A stretch of DNA of 64,000 bases from an uncultured Alphaproteobacteria bacterium (GTDB taxonomy: Bacteria > Pseudomonadota > Alphaproteobacteria > Rhodobacterales > Rhodobacteraceae). Under the pieces are notes generated by a model that was not told where the DNA came from, searched no databases, and saw only the letters and a list, made by a program, of their open reading frames with translations. The DNA lies in NCBI GenBank assembly GCA_902556405.1, contig CACDWF010000007.1, forward strand, positions 47,739 through 111,738, read 5' to 3'. Made by a program: the position numbers and the translations under genes. Shown here piece after piece: positions 1 to 9,056 of the stretch (position 1 is its first letter; each line of letters opens with the position of its first letter).

Positions 1-315
1 GTTCAGTATTTTAAGAGATGCGTCCAAGCCTTTCATTGAGGGAATAGGGTGCGTACTTTTTATAACCTCAAACCCTAAATCATAACATTCTTCATTTTCA
101 GGAATAACTACGAACCCGTCCGCCCTCCCTGGATAATTTTTCTTGAAAGACTTTGCTAATCTTCCTGCACCTTTTCCTACAGCTACAAAAAAAAGTCGTC
201 CAACAGGAGGATCAAACTTTATTTTTTCAATTTTTTTAGCTGGATCAGCTAACTCTAATGCCTTTGAAAAAATGTCCTTGAGTCTTTGCTTGTCATCTAA
301 CTTTTCTTTTACCAT
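1..315 (-). CDS. Glycerate 2-kinase (MOFRL/DUF4147 family), N-terminal part, cut by window edge
   Basis: The reading frame opens with ATG at 315 and runs unbroken for 105 codons off the left edge. The N-terminus has a helical lead-in, then the strand-loop 'FFVAVGKGAGRLA', followed by 'STHPIPSMKG'. This is the pattern of the first Rossmann-like domain of glycerate-2-kinases (GckA/TtuD, formerly 'hydroxypyruvate reductase'), where the GK(A/G)A loop contacts substrate. The family phosphorylates D-glycerate to 2-phosphoglycerate in glyoxylate/serine metabolism. The SDR gene upstream (371-1111) is on the same strand with a 55-bp gap, so the two may be co-transcribed. The C-terminal MOFRL domain lies outside the window, so completeness cannot be judged. 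Confidence 0.8.
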   Translation of the reverse strand, partial: MVKEKLDDKQRLKDIFSKALELADPAKKIEKIKFDPPVGRLFFVAVGKGAGRLAKSFKKNYPGRADGFVVIPENEECYDLGFEVIKSTHPIPSMKGLDASLKILN

Positions 316-370
316 GGAGACGTTTCGGATATCTGTTTCAAACTTAAGAAAAACTTAAATTACTATAAGC

Positions 371-1111
371 CTACACATGCTGACCTCCATTAATCTCTAT
401 TTCTGCTCCTGAGACATAACTCGCTTCTTTGGAACACAAATAAAAAATCGTGTCAGCTACTTCTTCCGGCAAGCCAAGTCGTTTCATTGGAATATCGGCG
501 ACTATCTTGTCAGTACCTTCAGTTAAAATAGCAGTTTTAACCTCTCCGGGCGCGATTGCATTTACTCGAACACCCAAAGGACCAAAATCTTTTGACATTT
601 CCCTAGTCAAAGCTCCTAAAGCTGCTTTTGATGTCGCGTAGGCTGCTCCCGCAAAAGGGTGAACCCTACTTCCCGCGATTGATGTCACATTAACAATCGC
701 CCCCTTAGCTTTTAGGAGCTCTTCCTTTAATCCTCTCGCTAAAATTACCGAGGCAAAAAAGTTAACATGAAAAACTTTTCCCCATATACTTAGATCCGTT
801 CCTAGAGTATCTAGCCTTTCTCCATTCTCGCCTTTCGGTGATATCCCAGCGTTGTTCACCAGTGCATGCAATTTGCCATTTAGTCTTTTTTTGACCTCAT
901 CTATAGCCTCAAGTGTATTGTTTGGATTTGATAGATCGACTTGAACATGATTAGCTTCACCCCCAGGCCAGGGACATTTTGTATCAAACGCCTGCCTTGA
1001 ACATGTAATCACGCGCCACTTTTCTTCAGAAAACTTACGGACTGTAGCGTGGCCTATTCCTCTACTCGCACCAGTCAACAAAATTACTTTTTGTTCTGAA
1101 TTATTTGCCAT
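371..1111 (-). CDS. Short-chain dehydrogenase/reductase (FabG-like SDR)
   Basis: The 246-aa length is typical of classical SDRs. Visible are the N-terminal dinucleotide-binding TGxxxGIG motif ('TGASRGIG'), NNAG at about residue 87, the catalytic Ser in 'NVTSIAGS', and the YxxxK pair in 'YATSKAAL', with the C-terminal 'YVSGAEIEINGGQ' usual in FabG-like proteins. The cysteine/arginine pattern after the second strand suggests NADP(H) preference, but substrate cannot be read from sequence. It lies between the glycerate kinase and an aminotransferase on the same strand, so a role in small hydroxy-/keto-acid metabolism is possible. FabG itself is less likely because there is no fab neighbourhood. 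Confidence 0.85.
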   Translation of the reverse strand: MANNSEQKVILLTGASRGIGHATVRKFSEEKWRVITCSRQAFDTKCPWPGGEANHVQVDLSNPNNTLEAIDEVKKRLNGKLHALVNNAGISPKGENGERLDTLGTDLSIWGKVFHVNFFASVILARGLKEELLKAKGAIVNVTSIAGSRVHPFAGAAYATSKAALGALTREMSKDFGPLGVRVNAIAPGEVKTAILTEGTDKIVADIPMKRLGLPEEVADTIFYLCSKEASYVSGAEIEINGGQHV

Positions 1112-1193
1112 CGTTTTATAACCTCAGAAAATTATACTAATTCCGATAGAATTAGTCAGATTTTAGCATTTTTAGTTAAATGTTTCAAGAATA

Positions 1194-2564
1194 TCATAAT
1201 TTTTGGAAGTCAATCCCTGCCAAAACTCTGTCAATTTTATCGAACATTTCATGTATTTGACTGTCTTCAATAATTAAGGGTGGACAAAACGCCAGACTAT
1301 CGCCTGGTAGTGACCTTAAAATAACACCTCCGTCTTGGATTTTTTGCTGTATTTTTGCAGCAACTTTTCTACTAGGGTCAGGTTTCTTATTTGATCCAGG
1401 CTCAGAGACGAATTCTATTGCACCAATTAACCCGATAGCCCTAACATCTCCAACAAAATTATATTTTTTTAAGTCTTTGACCCTTTCAGTGAAACTTTTT
1501 TCCATTTCTCTCACATGTTCCACAATTTTTTTCTCTTCATAAATTTCAAGGGTTCTAAGAGCCACTGCAGCTGACATTGGGTGAGCAGAATATGTAAATC
1601 CATGACCAAAAATGCCCAGCTCATTTGCCTGATTTTCAATTTCAGAAATGATAGTTTCATTTATGAGCAACGCTGATATGGGCGCATAGGCACTTGATAA
1701 AGCCTTGGCACAAGTTAATATGTCGGGTTTTAAGTCAAACGTTTCCGAACCCCACATATTGCCAGTTCTACCGAAACCGCAGATCACTTCATCTGCAATA
1801 AAAAGCACATCGTATTTTTTCAGCAATGCTTGCACTTTAGAGAAATAATTCTTAGGAGGAATTATAACACCACCAGCTCCCATTACAGGCTCGGCTATAA
1901 ACGCGCCAATGGTATCGGGGCCTTCCTCAAGTATTAGTTTCTCTAAATTATTCAGCATCCTGTCTACAAAATTTTCTTCAGACTCCCTTTCAAGTTTTTC
2001 CATAAAGTAATGCGGACAAGAGGTGTGCCTAACAAAATCTAAGGGTAAGCCAAATCCGTCTTGAGCATAAGGTAATCCTGTTAAACTTCCTGCGACCATA
2101 GTTACGCCATGATAGCCTCTTTTTCGACTGATAATTTTTTTCTTTTCGGGTCGGCCTAAAGCGTTTTGATAGTACCAGACAACTTTAATTGCGGTATCGT
2201 TAGCTTCAGATCCTGAATTACAAAAAAAAACTTTGTCTAATCCTACTGGGGCTATCCCAACAAGTTTTTCAGACAAGTTAGCAGCGACTTCCGGCACTTT
2301 GCCCGCGAAACTATGATAAAAGGGAAGCTTCTCCATTTGCTTAGTTGCGGCTTCAACTAAGTCTTTATTATTAAACCCTAGCGACGCACACCACAAACCA
2401 CTCATGCCTTCTATAAATTTAGTATTAGAATTGTCGTAAACATAGATACCTTCTCCCTTACTAATCACATGTGGACCAGATTTCTTTAAAACTTGGGGAT
2501 TGGTATAGGGATGGAAATGATTTTCAATATCCTTGGCTTCTATTGAATTAACAATTCTGTTCAT
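1194..2564 (-). CDS. Class III (omega) aminotransferase, PLP-dependent
   Basis: A 456-aa fold-type I, subgroup III transaminase. The N-terminus 'HFHPYTNPQVLKKSGP' and 'GIYVYDNSNTKFIEG' match the omega-amino acid:pyruvate / diamine aminotransferase branch. 'NSGSEANDTAIK' binds the PLP phosphate, 'FIADEVICGFGRTG' holds the Asp that pairs with the pyridine nitrogen, and the Schiff-base lysine is in 'CAKALSSAY'. I chose ATG 2564 rather than an upstream codon at 2609 because GGAGGG lies seven bases before it and the upstream extension is not family-like. The amino donor (beta-alanine, taurine, putrescine, DABA and so on) cannot be assigned. Divergent from mepA, with a palindrome in the shared intergenic region. 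Confidence 0.87.
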   Translation of the reverse strand: MNRIVNSIEAKDIENHFHPYTNPQVLKKSGPHVISKGEGIYVYDNSNTKFIEGMSGLWCASLGFNNKDLVEAATKQMEKLPFYHSFAGKVPEVAANLSEKLVGIAPVGLDKVFFCNSGSEANDTAIKVVWYYQNALGRPEKKKIISRKRGYHGVTMVAGSLTGLPYAQDGFGLPLDFVRHTSCPHYFMEKLERESEENFVDRMLNNLEKLILEEGPDTIGAFIAEPVMGAGGVIIPPKNYFSKVQALLKKYDVLFIADEVICGFGRTGNMWGSETFDLKPDILTCAKALSSAYAPISALLINETIISEIENQANELGIFGHGFTYSAHPMSAAVALRTLEIYEEKKIVEHVREMEKSFTERVKDLKKYNFVGDVRAIGLIGAIEFVSEPGSNKKPDPSRKVAAKIQQKIQDGGVILRSLPGDSLAFCPPLIIEDSQIHEMFDKIDRVLAGIDFQKL

Positions 2565-2615
2565 AGTATTCCCTCCAGCAACAGATAAATTAAAGGAAAG
2601 CGATATCACAAGCTT

Positions 2616-2632
2616 AACAGAACATTTCTGTT
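2616..2632. promoter_or_regulatory. 17-bp perfect palindrome between aminotransferase and mepA
   Basis: AACAGAA-CAT-TTCTGTT forms two perfect 7-base arms around three bases. It sits about 50 bp upstream of the aminotransferase start and about 110 bp upstream of mepA, in their divergent promoter region. It resembles an operator for a dimeric regulator. It does not match the alphaproteobacterial LexA direct repeat GTTC-N7-GTTC. The function is inferred only from symmetry and position. Confidence 0.3.
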
Positions 2633-2739
2633 CTTAAAGGATTTATATTGAACTTCCGAAATTTAGAGTCTAATGGTTTAGAAGATCGGGAATAAAGTTT
2701 TATATCAAACCTCTATATTTTGAGGAGGACTTAAGTAGA

Positions 2740-3690
2740 ATGGTTGTGTTAAAAGGTTTCCTTTTTTTTAAGATATCATTGATTTCTGCCCTATTGAGCA
2801 TAACGTTTGCTCATGATGCATCTGAAAAAGTATTTGCAAAAAAAATTTTTGGTAATTTCACAAGCCCAACAAAGTTGCCCTCTGAGAGCGTTGGAAAATA
2901 CAATAAAGGCTGTCTTAATGGCGGGGTTGAATTACCAATCAATGGGAAAACTTGGCAACATATTAATTCAAAACGGGGTCGCAATTGGGGTCATCCAACC
3001 CTGATCAATTTTACCAAAGATCTGTCATTAAAAGTTGTAGAGTTTGGATGGATGGGACTCTATATAGGCGATCTTGGAAACCCAAGAGGCGGACCAACAC
3101 CGTATGGCCATGCCGCTCATCAGGTTGGATTAGAGGTAGACATAAAATTTAAAAAACCTTCGACCCTTAGCCTATCATTAGAGGACAGTCACAATGATAG
3201 CAGATACGGTCAACCAGTATTTAATGAGCTAAATGTTGTTTCAAAAAATCAAAGAAATGTTAACTCTAATTGGACACGAGAACACATGGATATTCTTAAA
3301 GCTGCTGCGAAAGATAATAGAGTAAATAAAATTTTTGTTAACGCTGCAATAAAAGTTTGGATGTGTAAGAATGCGGGATCAGAAGATAGGTCTTGGCTCA
3401 TGAAAATACGGCCTGAAAGAGGTCATAGTGAGCATTTTCATGTCAGGCTAAAGTGTCCTCAAGAGTCGCCCAATTGTATCAATACGCCTCTATGGAACAA
3501 ATATAAAAATATAGATGGTTGTGATAAGCAGCTAGATTGGTGGGTAACAGAAAGACTTGAGCCGAAAAAAAAAGTTATAAAGAAAAAGACCATTAAAATA
3601 AAAAAGAAATATAAATGTTCTCATGCAAGATGTTATTTACCCGAGGATTTGCCAAGGGCTTGTCTTAGGGTTATGCACGTCGAAGATTGA
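2740..3690 (+). CDS. mepA: Penicillin-insensitive murein DD-endopeptidase MepA
   Basis: Peptidase family M74. The first ~25 residues are a hydrophobic signal peptide ending near 'THAFAHDAS'-like sequence, so it acts in the periplasm, cutting cross-links in peptidoglycan. Zinc ligands are visible in 'GHAAHQVGLEVDI' (HxxG...D) and the downstream 'RGHSEHFHVRLKCP' box. Several cysteines agree with the disulfides known in MepA. At 316 aa it is longer than E. coli MepA (about 274); the excess is a Lys-rich C-terminal tail ('KKKVIKKKTIKIKKK') followed by more cysteines, which may hold it to the wall. A GAGGAGG ribosome site precedes the ATG by about 12 bases. It is convergent with the small gene behind it. 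Confidence 0.9.
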   Translation: MVVLKGFLFFKISLISALLSITFAHDASEKVFAKKIFGNFTSPTKLPSESVGKYNKGCLNGGVELPINGKTWQHINSKRGRNWGHPTLINFTKDLSLKVVEFGWMGLYIGDLGNPRGGPTPYGHAAHQVGLEVDIKFKKPSTLSLSLEDSHNDSRYGQPVFNELNVVSKNQRNVNSNWTREHMDILKAAAKDNRVNKIFVNAAIKVWMCKNAGSEDRSWLMKIRPERGHSEHFHVRLKCPQESPNCINTPLWNKYKNIDGCDKQLDWWVTERLEPKKKVIKKKTIKIKKKYKCSHARCYLPEDLPRACLRVMHVED

Positions 3691-3692
3691 AT

Positions 3693-4031
3693 TTAATTGC
3701 TACAAAGCTGATTTAGAACTTTATCTCTCAATAGAATAGCAGGAGAAAAACTTCTGTTTGTTTCCTTGGCATAGAGACTATCAACTACTTCCACAAGATC
3801 TGCAACCCTAGTGAAAACCTCTTCACTACAACTAGCGTTATATCTTTCACTGATATCATCACCAAAGAAAGTTATGTAACTATCCCACAAACCAGTGATA
3901 TAAGCTGCTTTTGAAGTAAAGCTAAGTGTTCTCCAGTTCCCATAATTCTCTACAACTATATAGGGTCCTGAGCTTAACGAGCAAAAAAAGGTTAGAATGA
4001 AAACCTTTAAAGTTATTATTTTATTTCGCAA
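3693..4031 (-). CDS. Small secreted protein, weakly Rap1a-like
   Basis: A 112-aa protein with a clear signal peptide (Lys/Arg start, 'VFILTFFCSLSSG'). The mature part contains 'AYITGLWDSYITFF', then a Cys, a helix 'VADLVEVVDSLY' and a C-terminal Leu-Cys-Ser-Asn. The order YxxGxxD ... Cys ... hydrophobic helix ... 'A.LL...L...C' recalls the Rap1a/Tai immunity-like fold common in alphaproteobacteria, but the match is loose and from memory. Its start overlaps the end of the bactofilin gene by 11 bp, so the two are translationally linked. I would not give it a function. Confidence 0.65.
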   Translation of the reverse strand: MRNKIITLKVFILTFFCSLSSGPYIVVENYGNWRTLSFTSKAAYITGLWDSYITFFGDDISERYNASCSEEVFTRVADLVEVVDSLYAKETNRSFSPAILLRDKVLNQLCSN

Positions 4032-4425
4032 CTGCCTTATCAGTCAGTGAATATATTGGATTAGTTTCTTCACCTTCGCTCTCACTAGATTTCTTCTGCT
4101 GTTTGGATATTCTAATAACCTTACCATTGAAATTTGCACCAGTTTCAATTGAAATCTCGCTATGTTCAATATCTCCTTTCACCGTGGAGCCGGAGTCTAA
4201 TTTGACTGTGTCTGACCGAATAAATCCTGCAAAACTTCCCTGAACGGTAATTGCCTTTACAATGATTTTTCCATCCACCTTAGCACTTGGACCTAGTGTT
4301 AAATTGTCCCCCAATATATCTCCAGAGACTTTTCCTTCAATGAGAAGCTCCCCTTTAAAGTCGATTTTTCCCTTTATTATGGTATCGGACGAAATTACCG
4401 AACTGGAATTTATAAAATTGTTCAT
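4021..4425 (-). CDS. Bactofilin (polymer-forming cytoskeletal protein)
   Basis: A 134-aa protein whose centre is one right-handed beta-helix repeat domain: short segments of the form 'I.G.....G.L.I.G...G.I' repeat ('TIIKGKIDFKGELLIEGKVSG', 'SAKVDGKIIVKAITVQG', 'DTVKLDSGSTVKGDIEHSEI'), with disordered ends, as in the bactofilin family. Bactofilins polymerise without nucleotide and often position cell-wall enzymes. A murein endopeptidase (mepA) two genes away agrees with the common pairing of bactofilins with peptidoglycan hydrolases, although here mepA is on the opposite strand and is M74 rather than the usual M23 type. Good call; partner inferred. Confidence 0.88.
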   Translation of the reverse strand: MNNFINSSSVISSDTIIKGKIDFKGELLIEGKVSGDILGDNLTLGPSAKVDGKIIVKAITVQGSFAGFIRSDTVKLDSGSTVKGDIEHSEISIETGANFNGKVIRISKQQKKSSESEGEETNPIYSLTDKAVAK

Positions 4426-4515
4426 TGCTGCATACCTAGAAGTTCACTCTGCAAAAATACACTAAACCAATATTAAATCAAGGTTAATAGCACCAAACAA
4501 TTGGCATTAACTAGA

Positions 4516-5187
4516 TCACATTTTATTTGTTCTTCGTCTCTTTGGATTATATTCGTAAGCCTTATGAACCTGCTTGGTGATTTCGTTTATTTCTTTTATT
4601 GTGACTTTGATCGCAGGGACACCTAATTTTTTTGCCGCTAACCTCCTGAAAGCACCATAGCTATCATGAATTTGTATAAGCTTCTCAAACTCGTCTATCA
4701 AATCATTAGCCTCGACATCGTTTTCTCTTAAAGACTGCATTTTGGAACTCTTTTTGTTTTGAAGGGATCTATCTATTCTTGATGATTTTATTTGGATCAT
4801 TTCTTGAATTCGCGACACATACTTTTGAGACCTAACAGCATTCCAAACCGCTTTTTCACCATCTCCCGAGTTTAGGGCAGTAATTGATGTCATAGCATAA
4901 ATTTGAGCTCTCTGAGCATAACTTAACAGCTTTTTGGTCTGCTCGTCATGGTCAGCATTTTCTGAAACGGGGCTATCATACACCATAGAATTTAAACTAT
5001 TACTACAGTCTTTTCTTGACCATTCCTTCAGGTTTGGCGCGAGGGGGTTTTCTTTAACAGCACAGCAGAACTTAATTATATCATAAAGATCCCTTGACCC
5101 CTCTTCTAGAAATTCTGTCTCAATTTTCAGATCCTCATTTAATAATAAATGGCTTTTAGAGGTTCTCTGATAAACGAATTCATTCAT
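4516..5187 (-). CDS. Uncharacterised 223-aa cytoplasmic protein
   Basis: I do not recognise this family. There is no signal peptide or membrane segment. It is mostly charged and helical, with a possible coiled-coil stretch from about 'RIQEMIQIKSSRIDRSLQNKK' to 'ANDLIDEFEKLIQIHD', and a basic C-terminus 'YNPKRRRTNKM'. Two Cys lie close together at 'FCCAV'. The Lys/Arg-rich tail could bind nucleic acid, but that is speculation. It has its own promoter space (about 190 bp of AT-rich DNA shared with hxlR) and no obvious partner. Codon use looks like its neighbours, and the long uninterrupted frame supports it being a real gene. Confidence 0.6.
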   Translation of the reverse strand: MNEFVYQRTSKSHLLLNEDLKIETEFLEEGSRDLYDIIKFCCAVKENPLAPNLKEWSRKDCSNSLNSMVYDSPVSENADHDEQTKKLLSYAQRAQIYAMTSITALNSGDGEKAVWNAVRSQKYVSRIQEMIQIKSSRIDRSLQNKKSSKMQSLRENDVEANDLIDEFEKLIQIHDSYGAFRRLAAKKLGVPAIKVTIKEINEITKQVHKAYEYNPKRRRTNKM

Positions 5188-5378
5188 TGTGTTTTTTTCT
5201 TTCGATTCTTCTTACTCAATATATAAATTTCTGCAATCTGTATACCATTTCAAGTTTTTTTTTTATTATTTGAACTGGATATTTTTTTTTATGCACTAAA
5301 ATAAAATGTTGACTTCTCTATCTCTGTTAATGATAAACTGGAAATGACGTTGCGTAAACCGAACTGGGAAAAATATAT

Positions 5379-5819
5379 ATGTCAACAAAAAAAAACCAAA
5401 AAAATAATTGCGGCATTGCCACTGCCCTGTCGATATTAGGAGATAAATGGACCCTCTTGATTGCAAGAGACATAATGATGGGAAATCAAAACTTTGAGTC
5501 CATTCAAAACAGTCTTAATATTTCAAGAAACCTTTTGACAGAAAGATTAAAGTCTATGATCAACGAAAAATTGATTAGACGATATGTGCCGAATAATAAG
5601 AAGAGAGCAATGTATATTCCGACAGAAAGATGCAACGATTTGGCAAAGATTTTTCTATCACTTTCTCTGTGGGCAGATCGATGGGTTCCTGACCCAAAAC
5701 GTCCAAAAATTGCGGGAATGATTGATGAAAAGGTAACTGAGATTGGTCTCAAGGTTATCCCACTAAGCAAAGAAGAAGATTATAAAGATCTAAAATTATC
5801 CATAAGGCCCCTTCGCTAA
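5379..5819 (+). CDS. HxlR-family winged-helix transcriptional regulator
   Basis: A 146-aa protein. The early Cys, 'ALSILGDKWTLLIARDIMMG', 'FESIQNSLNISRNLLTERLKSMINEKLIRR' and 'YIPTERCNDLAKIFLSLSLWADRW' follow the HxlR (MarR-like) DNA-binding domain in order, including the conserved W-T-L-L-I-x-R and the 'ISRN-LT-RL' recognition helix. The N-terminal Cys is the redox/electrophile sensor in some members. It is the gene directly before the three-gene ABC/AttH operon on the same strand (148-bp gap), so that operon is its most likely target. Signal unknown. Confidence 0.88.
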   Translation: MSTKKNQKNNCGIATALSILGDKWTLLIARDIMMGNQNFESIQNSLNISRNLLTERLKSMINEKLIRRYVPNNKKRAMYIPTERCNDLAKIFLSLSLWADRWVPDPKRPKIAGMIDEKVTEIGLKVIPLSKEEDYKDLKLSIRPLR

Positions 5820-5967
5820 TTTGACTTGATTTTGACTACAGTTTACCACAGACCTGCTAATACGTCGCAGATAAGTCACTCTTAACCAATTTCAGTATTG
5901 AAAGATTTACCAGCTCCACTATGTCAGAAGAAATATGTATATTCTGCTAGGATAGAAGTTAAAGGCA

Positions 5968-6639
5968 ATGCAAGATCATATTGTAAAAATAAAGAATATT
6001 TCAAAACTCTTCATCACTAAATCGGGGCCCCTCGAACTATTCACTGATGTAAATATAACCTTTTCTCCTTCAACTAGCTATGCCCTAATTGGAGAAAGCG
6101 GTGTCGGAAAATCAACACTTCTGCACATCGCTTCGGGTCTCGAAAAACCTTCAAGCGGCGAAGTATTTTTTGGTGACAAAAATTTTTGGAGTCTAAAGGC
6201 ATCTAGCCAATCTTTTCTAAGACTTAACGACACAGCGATTATATTTCAGCAGTACAACTTGATACCTTGTCTTAATGTTAAGGAGAATATTGAGTTTCAA
6301 TCCAGGGTCAATAATTCTTATAACAGTGAATATATCGAGGAAATTATTGAAGATCTTCAAATCACCAGATTATTAGGAGAGTGGCCAGAAAGTCTTTCTG
6401 GAGGAGAACAGCAAAGAGTAGCTATAGCGAGAGCATTAGCGGCGCAACCAAAAATATTATTTGCGGATGAACCTACTGGGAGTTTGGATGAAAAAAATTC
6501 AAAATTAGTTTTAGGCATGCTCTTAAATATTAACAAAAAATATAATACCAGTCTGGTAGTGATAACACATTCTCAAGCTGTTGCCTCAAAATTAGAAGTA
6601 TGTCTAGAGCTAAAATCAAAAAAAGTGTCGTACAGATGA
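5968..6639 (+). CDS. ABC transporter ATP-binding protein (LolD/MacB/AttE-like)
   Basis: A 223-aa nucleotide-binding domain with Walker A 'GESGVGKST', Q-loop 'IFQQYNLIP', signature '[15 protein letters not shown]', Walker B 'ILFADEP' plus 'TGSLD', and H-loop 'VITHSQ'. The 'QQYNLIP' and 'GSLDEKN' forms place it in the LolD/MacB/YbbA (FtsE-like) group that works with FtsX-type permeases. Its stop overlaps the start of the permease (ATGA), so the two are translationally coupled. With the AttH-like gene that follows, the set resembles the AttE-AttFG-AttH layout of Agrobacterium and relatives. Substrate is probably a lipid or lipophilic molecule, by inference. Confidence 0.9.
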   Translation: MQDHIVKIKNISKLFITKSGPLELFTDVNITFSPSTSYALIGESGVGKSTLLHIASGLEKPSSGEVFFGDKNFWSLKASSQSFLRLNDTAIIFQQYNLIPCLNVKENIEFQSRVNNSYNSEYIEEIIEDLQITRLLGEWPESLSGGEQQRVAIARALAAQPKILFADEPTGSLDEKNSKLVLGMLLNINKKYNTSLVVITHSQAVASKLEVCLELKSKKVSYR

Positions 6640-9050
6640 AGCAATTTTTGCTTGTACTTAAAGTAATCGTCGCAAATTGGAAAAAGGCGAAAGGACAGCT
6701 TATTTTCACCATACTAGGGATCGCGATAGCATCTACTCTGTGGTCAGGAGTAGATCTCATCAATAACCAGACAATAAAAGCACAAAAAAGATCCATTGAT
6801 CTTTTACAAGCAGCTTTCAAACCCATAATTATTGATAAAGAGTTACCCTATGTAAGTCAGGCGGATTATACACAATTGCGGCTAGACGGATGGGTTGTTA
6901 ATCCTGTGATTAGAGAAACCCTAAAGAACTCGAATATAACTATTATCGGGATCGACATTTTGGCAGATAGAAAAAAAATATTAGCTGGTGAAACAAATCT
7001 TGCTACTGAAAGCCTTTTAGAAATGCTAGCAAATGGCAATGACTTCCTATTTGGTTCTAGTAAAACTTTTGAAAAGATACAAAATCACCTGTCTGATTTT
7101 TCTAGGATAGAAAATGATCAAGTGCCTACTAATACTTTGATAGGAGACATCAGTTCTATACAAAGTCTACTGAATATTGAAGGTAAATTTACTTATCTCG
7201 AATATATAAATAGAAATTTAAACTCTCCTGATAATCTTACACTTGAAAACTTAATTTTAATTGATGATGATAGTGCCAATGAATTCGAGTTTATATCGGA
7301 AAGCTTTTCATTTAACATAAGAGCTTTCGGGTTTCTTTCTTTTTTCGTTGGAATGTTTATTGTATATACCAGCATTAGTATGGCATATGAGCAAAGAAAC
7401 CTAACAATAAAAATATTGAAGACGATCGGAATTGAAAGAACTCTGATAAATTTATGTTTAACAATGGAGTTATTTTTAATTTCACTATTTTCCGGATCCC
7501 TTGGAGCATTTGGTGGTTTTTTACTAGCCCGAGAACTTCTTCCCGATATAAATAACACTGTCTCTACGTTGTACAATAGCCCTGTGGATGGGAAAATTGA
7601 CCTTTCAATTCGTTGGTTCTTACTCTGTGTGCTGATCTCTGGATTAGGCACTCTATTGGCTTGCTCTAGGGCAATTTTAAGAATTGATAAGTTAAATCCA
7701 GTGGAGTTGATAAATGAGGAGAAACCCCTCCCTAAGAAATGGCACCCAAAGTATATCTCGGTAACATTTGTACTTTTTACATCTGCTCTTTATTATTTAT
7801 CGGTATCTTCCAACATCAAAATTTTCAACTTTCTATTTCTAGGATCAATTATTGTCGTAGGTTGTGCCATATTGCCCTCCCTTATTAAGCTCTTTTTGTT
7901 CTTCGCTGCCAAAAAATTACCTGAGCGGTTTGCTCTTTCATTTTGGCTTCTACGCGACACTCAAAAATTTGGCACACTTCTTTTTGCGGGCTATATCGCT
8001 TTTTTTTTAGCTCTTTCAATAAACGTTGGGGTGCACGGAATGGTAACTAGCTTTAAATCGACGTTTGTAGAGTGGTTAGAGAACAGAATCTTCGCTGACT
8101 ATTATATCAATATAGCGAATGAAATTAAGCTAGACGAAATACAAGCCATTGTTAAAAAATATAATGGAGAAGTATATCCAATAATAAAGAATGAAGGTAC
8201 CTTTAATGATGAGCCTGTCGAGATTTATGGGTTCAAGCCAACTGGAATTTATGAGAAAAATTGGCCTTTATTAAGAAATACCAAAAATGCTTGGGAGGAA
8301 ATCAGGAATGGAAAGGCCATCTTTGTAAGCGAACAACTAGCTATCAGAGAAAAAATAGATTTAAATGATTTTTTAGAATTAGAAATTAATAATAAAAAAC
8401 TTAATGTTCGAGTTAGTGGCATCTACGCAGATTATGGAAATCCACATAATCAATTGATGATGCAACTCGAACTTTACAGAACATTTTTTTCATCTCAAAT
8501 TCCGAGCACCTTGGCTGTAAAGCTTGATGGCAATAAGCGTCTTCCATTTTACAAAGAGCTGTCATCAAATATTGGAATAATCTCAGAGACAATTATCGAC
8601 CCAAAACAGGTACGAAAAATTTCTTTGGAAATTTTTAATAATACTTTCAAAATAAGTTTTCAACTCGCGTTAATAACTTTGTTTGTGGCAGCTTTCACCC
8701 TTTATGCGAATCTAATGAGTATAAATAAATTAAGAAAAAAAGACCTACTACCAGTATATTTGGTAGGGTTCTCTGTTATCCAAGTATTTCGTTTGGAACT
8801 ATTGAAGGTATTTATTTTAACTAATATTGTCAGTTTTTTTTCTATAGCCATGGGCGTAATAATAGCTTTTATATTGTCGGAGGTAATAAACCCAAATTTC
8901 TTTGGATGGAAAATTCCGTTACAAGTTTTTCCAGGGTATTGGCTAAAAATCTGGTTTATTGCCACGCTGGCCTCACTTCTTTCCACAGTATTATCTCTCA
9001 GAAAGTCAAATGTTATACTGTCATCAAATTTTGATATAAGAAATGTTTAG
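6636..9050 (+). CDS. ABC transporter permease with two FtsX domains
   Basis: An 804-aa inner-membrane protein. One N-terminal membrane segment, a large extracytoplasmic region (about 50-220), three hydrophobic segments (about 225-345, the first FtsX domain), a middle set near 375-460, a second large soluble region (about 470-670) and three C-terminal segments. This two-copy layout is that of the YbbP/LolE/AttFG-type exporters. I start it at ATG 6636, which overlaps the ATPase stop as ATGA, rather than at an ATG 36 bases earlier inside the ATPase gene. It should pump a hydrophobic substrate together with the AttH-like protein encoded six bases downstream. Confidence 0.85.
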   Translation: MKQFLLVLKVIVANWKKAKGQLIFTILGIAIASTLWSGVDLINNQTIKAQKRSIDLLQAAFKPIIIDKELPYVSQADYTQLRLDGWVVNPVIRETLKNSNITIIGIDILADRKKILAGETNLATESLLEMLANGNDFLFGSSKTFEKIQNHLSDFSRIENDQVPTNTLIGDISSIQSLLNIEGKFTYLEYINRNLNSPDNLTLENLILIDDDSANEFEFISESFSFNIRAFGFLSFFVGMFIVYTSISMAYEQRNLTIKILKTIGIERTLINLCLTMELFLISLFSGSLGAFGGFLLARELLPDINNTVSTLYNSPVDGKIDLSIRWFLLCVLISGLGTLLACSRAILRIDKLNPVELINEEKPLPKKWHPKYISVTFVLFTSALYYLSVSSNIKIFNFLFLGSIIVVGCAILPSLIKLFLFFAAKKLPERFALSFWLLRDTQKFGTLLFAGYIAFFLALSINVGVHGMVTSFKSTFVEWLENRIFADYYINIANEIKLDEIQAIVKKYNGEVYPIIKNEGTFNDEPVEIYGFKPTGIYEKNWPLLRNTKNAWEEIRNGKAIFVSEQLAIREKIDLNDFLELEINNKKLNVRVSGIYADYGNPHNQLMMQLELYRTFFSSQIPSTLAVKLDGNKRLPFYKELSSNIGIISETIIDPKQVRKISLEIFNNTFKISFQLALITLFVAAFTLYANLMSINKLRKKDLLPVYLVGFSVIQVFRLELLKVFILTNIVSFFSIAMGVIIAFILSEVINPNFFGWKIPLQVFPGYWLKIWFIATLASLLSTVLSLRKSNVILSSNFDIRNV

Positions 9051-9056
9051 ATCATT

